Assembly: GCA_030045175.1 (NCBI GenBank)
Contig: JASIBM010000031.1
Span: forward strand, 1 to 5,632
Origin: Streptosporangiaceae bacterium
Lineage (GTDB): Bacteria; Actinomycetota; Actinomycetes; Streptosporangiales; Streptosporangiaceae
DNA: 5,632 nt
Direction: 5' to 3'
The position numbers were made by a program, and so were the translations under genes. Of the stretch, positions 1 through 5,228 are shown one piece after another. A model generated the notes under the pieces. That model searched no databases. It was given only the letters and a program-made list of their open reading frames with translations, and had not been told where the DNA came from. Numbering within the stretch: position 1 is the first letter of the stretch; the number at the start of each line of letters is the position of its first letter.

Positions 1-238
1 GACGAGGCCAGTGATTTCGGCTAGCAAGGCTGGGCGAAGCGAGTGGCGAAGGTCGCTGGTCTGACCTTGATGCTGCCTGCGCGCGCACGGCGGGCGAGAT
101 GGGCAGCCTTGCGACAGAGCTGCTGCGTGGATCGGCTGCGGCCGTGGCGAGCGGCGGCGCGGAGCGGGACCAAACAGCTTTCGCCAAGAGCTTCCCAGAG
201 CCTTGGAGCTACCGGTCTCGCAGGCGGCGAGCGGCGAG

Positions 239-292
239 CTGTGCCCCGCCCCCCGGCGGTAGCCGGGAGACGGGGCACTGGCCTGCGGCCAG
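239..292. other. Strong nested hairpin followed by a second hairpin
   Basis: GTGCCCCG (241-248) pairs perfectly with CGGGGCAC (271-278). Inside it CCCGGC (252-257) pairs perfectly with GCCGGG (262-267) around a GGTA loop, and the two stems are joined by a symmetric 3x3 internal loop. Right after it CTGGCC (278-283) pairs with GGCCAG (287-292) around a three-base loop. No T-run follows on either strand, so a classical intrinsic terminator is not shown, although actinobacterial terminators often lack a U-tract. It could be a terminator, part of a structured RNA, or a chance product of GC-rich DNA. The nesting makes chance less likely. Confidence 0.5.
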
Positions 293-300
293 CACCTGGG

Positions 301-400
301 TTCGGCGCGTGGCGCCCGGGGGTTGGCGCGCGCGCTGGGGGGTTGGCGCGTGGCGCCTTGGGGGGCCTGGCGCGCGCCTGGGGGTTGGCGCGTGCGCGCT
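301..400 (+). repeat. Degenerate ~20-base tandem repeat with long G runs
   Basis: GGTTGGCGCG begins at 321, 341 and 383. A diverged unit lies near 365 and a further degenerate one near 301-320, giving about five copies of an 18 to 24 base unit. Each unit boundary carries a run of five or six G: 318-322, 337-342, 360-365 and 380-384. The remainder is GGCGCG- and GCGCGC-type sequence. Spacing is irregular and there are no distinct spacers, so it is not a CRISPR array. The four G runs separated by 14 to 17 bases could form a long-loop quadruplex on the plus strand, with the C-rich complement on the minus strand. Confidence 0.55.
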
Positions 401-615
401 CTGTAGGGCTGGCCGCTATCCGCGCTCAGGCCTGGGGGGCGGGCCGGAGGCGGAGTTTGCGGGTCGAACTCTTGCCTGGTCAGCGGCGCCTTGCGGCGGT
501 GCAGGCGACCGTCACGTGATAACGGCGGTGGGTCACTGGGCGCGCGCGGGCCATGGGCATTTCCCTTCCGTGCTGACCTGCCGGTGCGGTCCTGCGGAAT
601 GAAGAACCGGCGGAT

Positions 616-634
616 GATCCGAAGGGCTCGGATC
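616..634. other. Seven-base-pair hairpin downstream of LDT1
   Basis: GATCCGA (616-622) and TCGGATC (628-634) form a perfect seven-base-pair stem around a five-base loop. It lies about 110 bases past the LDT1 stop in the direction of transcription and has no T-run after it on the minus strand. It is a candidate transcript end or RNA-stability structure for LDT1, but nothing confirms that role. Confidence 0.3.
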
Positions 635-702
635 GCCTTACCAGCGAGGTTACGAAGAGTAACGTCGCCGACCCCGACCTAGAGTCCCGGCGTAGCCCGA
701 AG

Positions 703-716
703 GTGACGCATGTCAC
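703..716. promoter_or_regulatory. GTGA-N6-TCAC dyad, CRP/GlxR-like site or short LDT1 terminator stem
   Basis: The sequence is GTGAC, GCAT, GTCAC, a perfect dyad whose ends match the GTGA-N6-TCAC core bound by CRP-family regulators, including actinobacterial Crp/GlxR proteins. On the minus strand it reads TGTGA-N6-TCAC. It sits about 30 bases beyond the LDT1 stop and is not placed in front of any gene I can support, which weakens a regulatory reading. The same dyad could fold as a short 3' hairpin in the LDT1 transcript. Confidence 0.3.
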
Positions 717-745
717 ATCGACGGGCGGTTTCAGGTGCGCGAACC

Positions 746-2026
746 CTACCTGGCGCGGGCGTTCCCCGGCGCGGACTTCAGCAGCGGCGCGGTCGCCGTC
801 GAGGCTGGCAGCGTGGCCGGATTGACGAACGTGCTACCGCTGGGCCCCGCGACCACGGCCTCGTGCAGCGCGCTGCCCCGCAGGAGCTGCTTCCAGGTCA
901 AGAACCATTGCGTCCACCCGTTGTCCCAGGTACCCGCCCGCGGGCTACCGGTGATCGTGACCGGGTTGCCGGGCACAGCCATCTTGTAGTAATACTCGGC
1001 GGCCGCCGGGTGCATGTTCACGCAGCCGTGGCTGACGTTGATGTGCCCTTGCTCGCTGACCGACCAGTAGGCGTCGTGCACGTAGTCGCCCGACCAGGTG
1101 AACCGCACCGACCAGGGCACCTCGATCGCGTAGCCGGGTCCCTTCATCAGCACCGGGTTCCCCTTGTCGATGGTCAGGTATGTCCCGTTCGGCGTGTCGT
1201 CGCCCGGCCTGCCGGTGCTGATCGGCCAGTTCCTGATCAGCTTGCCGTTGCGGTAGAGCTTGAGCCGGTGCGTCCTGGTGCTTGCGACGATGATCAGCGA
1301 CCGGCCGATCGTGAACTGCTGCGTCAGCGTGTGATAGCCGTAGACGCCAGGCGCGCCCTCGACGCCGTCCAGGTGGCCGGTGAAGGTGACCGTGGTGTGA
1401 GCGGGCCAGTAGTCGCGTGGCCGGAAGAAGAGCGTGCGGCTGTTGTCCCAGTACCATGCGCCCACGACCGGCTTGGACGTGGTGATCTCGAGTGATCGCT
1501 CAACGGCCTGCCGGTTCGTGATTGGCTGGCTGAAGGTCAGCATGATGGGCATGCCGACGCCGTACGTCTTCCGGTACCCCTCGAAGATCATGGTGCTGAA
1601 CGTCCGCGCCGGGTTCAGGGTGCGGAACGTGCTTGCCTGCGTTACCGCCCGCCCTGAGGCGCTCACCGCCGTGGCGGTGACTGTCAGCGTTTTATCAACG
1701 GGTAGCGTCCAGTTACTCTGCCACTCGGTACGGCTCGGGTTCAGCGAGCCGGTGACCGGATAACCGGTCACCGTCACCGTCTTGATCTTGCCGCCGGTCA
1801 CCGTGACCGTGATGGGCTTGCCTGGGTCGACGCCTGTGCTGCCGGAAGCCGGCGTGATCACCAGCCGGGCGCCAGCGACGGTGCCGTGCCCGCTCGTAGT
1901 GCCGTGCCCGCTCGTAGTGCCGTGCCCGGTAGCCGGGCCGGTCGCCTGGCACGCCGTTGCCACCAGGCCGATGGCTCCGGCCAGCGCCAGCGGCGCCAGC
2001 ACCGATCGGGCGTTTTGGATTGGCAC
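746..2026 (-). CDS. L,D-transpeptidase lipoprotein with Ig-like domains (LDT1)
   Basis: This 426-residue protein is a predicted exported lipoprotein that makes 3-3 (meso-diaminopimelate type) peptidoglycan cross-links, or attaches partners to stem peptides, at the outer face of the membrane. The order is: signal peptide with Arg7, a hydrophobic stretch and lipobox ending VATA-Cys26; a Gly/His/Thr linker (27-53) holding three GHGT repeats; a first Ig-like domain (about 54-140); a second (about 141-241); a YkuD catalytic domain (about 243-360) with His317 and the SHGC motif ending at Cys335, the 18-residue His-to-Cys spacing I recall for LdtMt2; and a Trp-rich C-terminal subdomain (about 361-385) with a Ser/Thr/Ala/Pro tail. 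The GTG start is chosen because GGGAGGG lies five bases upstream and the signal peptide begins there. It is the paralogue of the gene just upstream and ends the same-strand series. The family is clear; the exact cross-link made is inferred. Confidence 0.93.
   Translation of the reverse strand: MPIQNARSVLAPLALAGAIGLVATACQATGPATGHGTTSGHGTTSGHGTVAGARLVITPASGSTGVDPGKPITVTVTGGKIKTVTVTGYPVTGSLNPSRTEWQSNWTLPVDKTLTVTATAVSASGRAVTQASTFRTLNPARTFSTMIFEGYRKTYGVGMPIMLTFSQPITNRQAVERSLEITTSKPVVGAWYWDNSRTLFFRPRDYWPAHTTVTFTGHLDGVEGAPGVYGYHTLTQQFTIGRSLIIVASTRTHRLKLYRNGKLIRNWPISTGRPGDDTPNGTYLTIDKGNPVLMKGPGYAIEVPWSVRFTWSGDYVHDAYWSVSEQGHINVSHGCVNMHPAAAEYYYKMAVPGNPVTITGSPRAGTWDNGWTQWFLTWKQLLRGSALHEAVVAGPSGSTFVNPATLPASTATAPLLKSAPGNARAR
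1881..1934 (-). repeat. 18-base tandem repeat in the LDT1 linker
   Basis: Two perfect copies of an 18-base unit (1881-1898 and 1899-1916; plus-strand unit gtgccgtgcccgctcgta) are followed by a third copy (1917-1934) identical for its first 12 bases. In protein this is the repeated GHGTTS linker between the lipidated cysteine and the first Ig-like domain. The paralogue LDT2 lacks it and has only five residues in the same place, so LDT1 has 22 extra residues here. Eighteen bases is six codons, so changes in copy number keep the frame. Confidence 0.85.
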
Positions 2027-2031
2027 GCTGT

Positions 2032-2038
2032 CCCTCCC
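2032..2038 (-). promoter_or_regulatory. Ribosome binding site of LDT1
   Basis: GGGAGGG on the minus strand, five bases before the GTG at 2026. It fixes the LDT1 start, and the start of LDT2 has a matching G-rich site at the same spacing. Confidence 0.75.
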
Positions 2039-2050
2039 GCGGCCTTTCTG

Positions 2051-2114
2051 GCGGGTACTCTACGTGCCCCCCAGTATGCACGCGGTAAGGGACTGCCTCC
2101 TGTGACTTCGCCGC
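2051..2114 (-). repeat. Upstream homology block, copy at LDT1
   Basis: This 64-base block aligns without gaps to 3490-3553 at 46 of 64 positions by my count. The best-kept parts are GCGGTAAGGGACTGC (2082-2096; T for the first A in the other copy), gacttcgccgc (2104-2114) and gcgggtac (2051-2058). It lies between the LDT2 stop and the LDT1 start, so it likely carries regulatory sequence for LDT1, including TAGAGT (complement of 2057-2062) as a possible -10 element. No convincing -35 element stands out. The end nearest LDT2 corresponds to the last codons of lnt in the other copy. Confidence 0.6.
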
Positions 2115-2136
2115 AGTCGGTTCGCCTCGCGTCGAG

Positions 2137-3378
2137 CTAGCTGACGCCCGCGCCGGTAACGGCGTTGGAGTTTCCTGGCGCGGACGTCTGGGTCGGCGCG
2201 GTCGCCGTCGAGGCTGGCAGCGTGGCCGGGCTGACGAACGTGCTACCGCTGGGCCCGGCGATCACGGCCTCGTGCAGCGCGCTGCCCCGCAGGTACTGCG
2301 ACCACGTCAGGAACCATTGCGTCCACCCGTTGTCCCAGACACCAGCCCGCGGGCTACCGGTGACGGTGACTGGATTGCCTGGCCAGGCCATGCTGTAGTA
2401 GATATCGGCGTCCGCCGGGGCCATGTTCACGCAGCCGTGGCTGACGTTGACGTAGCCCTGCTCGCCGACCGACCAGTAGGCGTCGTGCAGGAAGATGCCC
2501 GAGTCGGTGAACTCGACCGCCCAGGGCACCGAGATCGAATAGCCAGGCCCGGTCATCTGTACCGGGTTCCCCTTGGCGAGGGTCAGGTACGTCCCGTTGG
2601 GCGTGTCGTCGCCCGGCGCGCCGGTGCTGATCGGCCAGTTGTGGATCAGGGTGCCGTTGCGGTACAGCATGAGCCGGTGCGTGACCGTGCTGGCGACGAC
2701 GATGACCGATGGCCCGATGTTGAACTGCTGCGTCAGCGTGTGAGCGCCGTAGATGCCAGGCGCGCCCTCGACGCCGTCCAGGTGGGCGGTGAAGGTGACT
2801 GTGGTGTTGGCCGGCCAGTAGTCGCGTGGCCGGAAGAAGACCGTCTGGCTGTTGTCCCAGTACCACGCGCCCACGACCGGCTTGGACGTGGTGATCTCGA
2901 GTGATCGCTCGACGGCCTGGCGGTTCGTGATCGGCCGGCTGAAGGTCAAGATGATCGGCACGCCAACGCCATAGGTCTGCTGATATCCCTCGTTGATCTT
3001 GGCGCTGAATGTCCGCGTCGGGGTCATGGTATGGAACGTGGTACTCCGCCTGACGATCTGTCCCGACGCGTTCACCGCCATGGCGCTTACTCTGAGCGTC
3101 TTGTCGACGGGCAGTGTCTCGGTGCTCCGCCACCGCGTGCGCCCGCGGTTGAGCGAGCCGGTGACAGGATCGCCCGAGACGGTGACCGCCTTTATCTCGC
3201 CGCCGATCGCCGTGACGCTGATCGGATCGCCGGGATTGGCCGCCGCGCTGCCATAGGCTGGCGTGATCACCAGCCGGGCGGCGGCGTCCTGGCAGCCCGT
3301 GGCGAGCAGGCCAGCGGAGCCGGCCAGCGCGAGCGCGAGCAGAATTCTCCGGCCTGATCGGACGTATTCTTGCGGCAC
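2137..3378 (-). CDS. L,D-transpeptidase lipoprotein with Ig-like domains (LDT2)
   Basis: A 413-residue predicted lipoprotein L,D-transpeptidase, paralogous to LDT1 and with the same role in 3-3 peptidoglycan cross-linking at the membrane's outer face. From the chosen start: Arg7 and Arg10-11, a hydrophobic stretch and lipobox LATG-Cys29; a five-residue linker; Ig-like domains at about 35-121 and 122-222; YkuD domain at about 224-341 with His298 and the SHGC motif ending at Cys316; Trp-rich C-terminal subdomain (about 342-366) and a Ser/Thr/Pro tail. The frame stays open to an upstream start at 3591, which would overlap lnt and add 71 Arg-rich residues. I prefer the GTG at 3378 because a G6 run lies five bases upstream, the signal peptide starts there and LDT1 starts at the equivalent place. 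It lies 157 bases after lnt and 110 before LDT1, so each may have its own promoter. Confidence 0.92.
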   Translation of the reverse strand: MPQEYVRSGRRILLALALAGSAGLLATGCQDAAARLVITPAYGSAAANPGDPISVTAIGGEIKAVTVSGDPVTGSLNRGRTRWRSTETLPVDKTLRVSAMAVNASGQIVRRSTTFHTMTPTRTFSAKINEGYQQTYGVGVPIILTFSRPITNRQAVERSLEITTSKPVVGAWYWDNSQTVFFRPRDYWPANTTVTFTAHLDGVEGAPGIYGAHTLTQQFNIGPSVIVVASTVTHRLMLYRNGTLIHNWPISTGAPGDDTPNGTYLTLAKGNPVQMTGPGYSISVPWAVEFTDSGIFLHDAYWSVGEQGYVNVSHGCVNMAPADADIYYSMAWPGNPVTVTGSPRAGVWDNGWTQWFLTWSQYLRGSALHEAVIAGPSGSTFVSPATLPASTATAPTQTSAPGNSNAVTGAGVS

Positions 3379-3383
3379 GCCTT

Positions 3384-3389
3384 CCCCCC
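3384..3389 (-). promoter_or_regulatory. Ribosome binding site deciding the LDT2 start
   Basis: A run of six G on the minus strand, followed by AAGGC and then the GTG at 3378. Spacing and position match the LDT1 site (GGGAGGG, five bases, GTG), and in both genes the start is preceded by GC and followed by CC. This is the main reason for rejecting the longer reading frame. Confidence 0.65.
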
Positions 3390-3489
3390 GTCGGATTGGC
3401 TGTCCTGTCGATCGCCGCCAGCGCGTAGCCGGCGCCGCACGGCTCGACCGGGCGGCCCGCGAGGGGTGGCCTGCTGTCTTTCGCATACT

Positions 3490-3553
3490 GCGGGTACCCG
3501 TGGCACCCGCCGGCATGCCTGCGGTTAGGGACTGCTTAATCCGACTTTGCCGC
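3490..3553 (-). repeat. Upstream homology block, copy at LDT2, overlapping the lnt 3' end
   Basis: This is the partner of 2051-2114, ungapped over 64 bases. Positions 3536-3553 are the last codons and stop of lnt (Ala-Ala-Lys-Ser-Asp-stop), and the conserved GCAGTCCCTAACCGC (complement of 3521-3535) follows the stop directly. The remainder contains two perfect palindromes, GGCATGCC (3512-3519) and CGGGTACCCG (3491-3500), with centres 20 bases apart. The block probably includes control sequence for LDT2. Between it and the LDT2 start lie 111 bases, against 24 at LDT1. Confidence 0.6.
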
Positions 3554-5221
3554 CGGTAGTGATTGTGCCTGCGGTCGCTCGGCCGGCTCATTGCGCCGCA
3601 GTCGCCGCAATCGCCGGGTCAGGCCGGTCGCGTTGAGGCCGACCAGGCCAGCTATCACCGCGATTGCGATCGAGGTCCAAGGCACGATGTCGCCGAACCG
3701 GTCGAACGGCGTCCGCACCCAGGTGGGCGGCAGCGCGAGGGTCACGGTCAGCACGCCGCGCTCGTTGGTGTTCATCCAGGCGAGCTCGCGGCCCCGGTCG
3801 TCGAACGCCGCGGTGTCGCCGGTGAGCGCCGCCTGCACGGCAGGCCTGCCAGTCTCGGCCGCGCGCAGGGCCGCGAGTGAGGCGTGCTGCTCGGGCGCCC
3901 AGCTGCCCTGGAACGTGGAGTCGGACGTCTGGTAGATGATCACCTGGGCGCCGCGATTGGCGTCGACTCTGGACATGTCGGGGAACGTGGACTCAAAGCA
4001 GATCAGGACCCCGAAATGGAGCGCGCGGCCATCTGGCAGCGTGGCGCGCAGCACCCGCGCCCCGGTGCCGGCGATCATGTTCTGCGGCGCCGCCCTGCTG
4101 ATCTTCGCCAGCCAGCCGAGCACGGATCTAAACGGTATGTACTCGCCGAACGGCACCAGCCGCGTCTTGGTGTAGCTCGCCTCGATTCCGCTGCGCCCCA
4201 GCAGCACGGCGACCTTGGACAGCGCCCCGCTCGGGGTCACCGCGTCCTGGCTCACGAGCAGTTGCGTGCCGACCCTGGCCGACAGCCGTTCCAGGCGGTG
4301 CAGCAGGGCGTGGTCGGTGTACAGGTCGAAGCCGACGCTGCTCTCACCCCACACGATCAGGTCGGCGTGGTGGATGCGGAGCGTCAGCTTGACCTCATCG
4401 TCGACCGTGGCCATCGGCCGGCCGCGTGGCGCAAAGTCGGGCTGGACGAGCGCGAGCGTGATGTGGCCGGTCGGCCGGATCGCGTATTCGGCCGAGGTCG
4501 CGGCGAATGCCACCGGCCCCGCCGCGAGGGCGAGCACGGTGCCCGCGACGCCGACGGCTCTGGCGAGGCGGGTCGCGCCTGTCAGCGCGATCGCGATGCC
4601 AGTATTGGCGGCCACCAGGACGAAGCTGATCAGCCAGATGCCGCCGACCGCCGCGAGCGAGAGCACGACCGGATGCTGCCACTGACTCGCGCCGAACACC
4701 GCCCAGGGCCCGCCGATGCCCTGCCAGGATCTGATCCAGTCGACCACGACCCAGCAGCTCGGCACCACGAACAGGGCGGCAAGCGCCCGGCGGACATCGG
4801 GGCCAGGCGTGCTCAGCAGGCGGCGCCAGGCTGGGCTTGGTGCGGACGGCGCGGCCTGACCGGGCGCCGGGCCGGCCTCGGCAGGGGCCTGCTCCGCGCT
4901 CGGCGCGCGGAGCAGGCCCCACGCGGCCAGGCCAACGCCCGCCCAGGGCGCGCCGAGCACGATCACCACGAGCAGCAAGGCTGGTCCCAGGTTCGGGATC
5001 AGCCAGTAGACCGCCGCGGACATGTAACCAGCGCCGAGCCACCAGCCGCGGATCGCGGCCTCCCGCGCGGACGGCGCGAGGCGCAGCAGCAGCAACCCGG
5101 GTACCAGGCCGAACCAGGCGAGGAACTCCAGGTCTAGCGAAGGGAACGCGAGCACGGGCACGGCGCCTGCGAGCAAGACGGCGTACCGAGCGGGTCGCGT
5201 GAAACCGCGCCAGAAGCCCAC
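3536..5221 (-). CDS. lnt: Apolipoprotein N-acyltransferase
   Basis: A 561-residue integral membrane enzyme that transfers an acyl chain from phospholipid to the free amino group of the lipid-modified N-terminal cysteine of lipoproteins, the last step of lipoprotein maturation. Hydrophobic segments lie near 11-27, 33-48, 58-78, 80-104, 146-163, 186-212 and 220-241, and a last one near 511-531. The nitrilase-fold domain (about 253-500) shows the catalytic triad: Glu293 in VWGES, Lys352 before RLVPFGEY, and Cys408 in LICFES. Glu359 and Glu410 match further conserved residues. Gly292 stands where E. coli has Pro. At 561 residues it is longer than E. coli Lnt (512), through a Pro/Ala-rich stretch at about 105-142 and an Arg-rich tail after 535. 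The GTG at 5221 is the first usable start, ten codons after an in-frame TAG. No ribosome binding site precedes it, so leaderless initiation is possible. Two lipoprotein genes follow on the same strand. Confidence 0.93.
   Translation of the reverse strand: MGFWRGFTRPARYAVLLAGAVPVLAFPSLDLEFLAWFGLVPGLLLLRLAPSAREAAIRGWWLGAGYMSAAVYWLIPNLGPALLLVVIVLGAPWAGVGLAAWGLLRAPSAEQAPAEAGPAPGQAAPSAPSPAWRRLLSTPGPDVRRALAALFVVPSCWVVVDWIRSWQGIGGPWAVFGASQWQHPVVLSLAAVGGIWLISFVLVAANTGIAIALTGATRLARAVGVAGTVLALAAGPVAFAATSAEYAIRPTGHITLALVQPDFAPRGRPMATVDDEVKLTLRIHHADLIVWGESSVGFDLYTDHALLHRLERLSARVGTQLLVSQDAVTPSGALSKVAVLLGRSGIEASYTKTRLVPFGEYIPFRSVLGWLAKISRAAPQNMIAGTGARVLRATLPDGRALHFGVLICFESTFPDMSRVDANRGAQVIIYQTSDSTFQGSWAPEQHASLAALRAAETGRPAVQAALTGDTAAFDDRGRELAWMNTNERGVLTVTLALPPTWVRTPFDRFGDIVPWTSIAIAVIAGLVGLNATGLTRRLRRLRRNEPAERPQAQSLPAAKSD
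4884..4920. other. Perfect 16-base-pair inverted repeat inside lnt
   Basis: GGGGCCTGCTCCGCGC (4884-4899) and GCGCGGAGCAGGCCCC (4905-4920) are exact reverse complements around a five-base loop. In lnt it encodes residues 101-113, where the fourth membrane segment passes into the Pro/Ala-rich loop. Such a hairpin would be very stable in the lnt message. It could slow transcription or translation, be a site of RNA processing, or be the footprint of an inserted palindrome. Nothing in the sequence decides among these. Confidence 0.85.
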
Positions 5222-5228
5222 GTATCCA

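Larger units (their letters stand above)
1..745. other. Structured region without a convincing gene
   Basis: I see no supportable gene in this 745-base left flank of the transpeptidase genes. The open frames here are rich in Arg, Ala and Gly, lack any recognisable family or motif, use AGA, AGG, TTG, GCT and GTA codons more than the neighbouring genes, and overlap one another on both strands, as expected of GC-rich non-coding DNA. What the region does hold is structure: a nested hairpin near 239-280 followed by a second at 278-292, a degenerate ~20-base tandem repeat with long G runs at 301-400, a 7-base-pair hairpin at 616-634, a GTTAC/GTAAC dyad at 649-663 and a GTGA-N6-TCAC dyad at 703-716. 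It may contain the end of the LDT1 transcript, a non-coding RNA or a decayed gene. I recognise no tRNA, rRNA, tmRNA, SRP RNA or RNase P RNA signature. Confidence 0.6.

Noticed and set aside
49..68. AAGGTC/GACCTT inverted repeat with an eight-base loop
   Set aside because: A six-base dyad of this kind is expected by chance in a region this long, and it has no gene context.
301..400. CRISPR array
   Set aside because: The units are degenerate and contiguous, with no unique spacers, and no cas gene is present in the window.
455..480. A tRNA T-arm-like sequence (GGTCGAAC) in the left flank
   Set aside because: The stem would need two G-T pairs, the loop does not fit TTCRANY, and there is no acceptor stem or anticodon arm around it.
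512..519. TCACGTGA palindrome
   Set aside because: It is an eight-base palindrome with no gene or promoter next to it, so I cannot separate it from chance.
43..602. Overlapping plus-strand reading frames of 158 and 167 codons in the left flank
   Set aside because: They are Arg/Ala/Gly-rich with no recognisable motif, cross hairpins and a simple repeat, and use codons unlike the real genes. Neither has a convincing ribosome binding site. I read them as chance frames in GC-rich DNA.
21..716. Minus-strand frames at 21-278 and 480-716 as small genes after LDT1
   Set aside because: No family resemblance, membrane segment or signal peptide, and the compositions look like translated non-coding DNA. 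The first is covered in part by the strong hairpin at 239-280.
710..1495. Long plus-strand frames opposite the two transpeptidases, such as 710-1495 and 2272-2904
   Set aside because: They are antisense shadows. Both repeat the same pattern because the genes beneath are paralogous, and the predicted proteins are Arg/Val/Asp-rich with no domain.
2027..2136. A c-di-AMP (ydaO-type) riboswitch before the transpeptidases, as found before some actinobacterial wall enzymes
   Set aside because: The gap before LDT1 is only 110 bases and neither leader shows the conserved blocks of that riboswitch.
3379..3591. The 71-residue N-terminal extension of LDT2
   Set aside because: It would place an Arg-rich segment before the signal peptide and overlap lnt. 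The GTG at 3378 has a ribosome binding site and matches the start of LDT1.
3884..5137. A 417-codon plus-strand frame opposite lnt
   Set aside because: The minus-strand frame has a complete Lnt with catalytic triad and membrane segments. The opposite frame is Arg/Gln/Ala-rich and is a codon-bias shadow.
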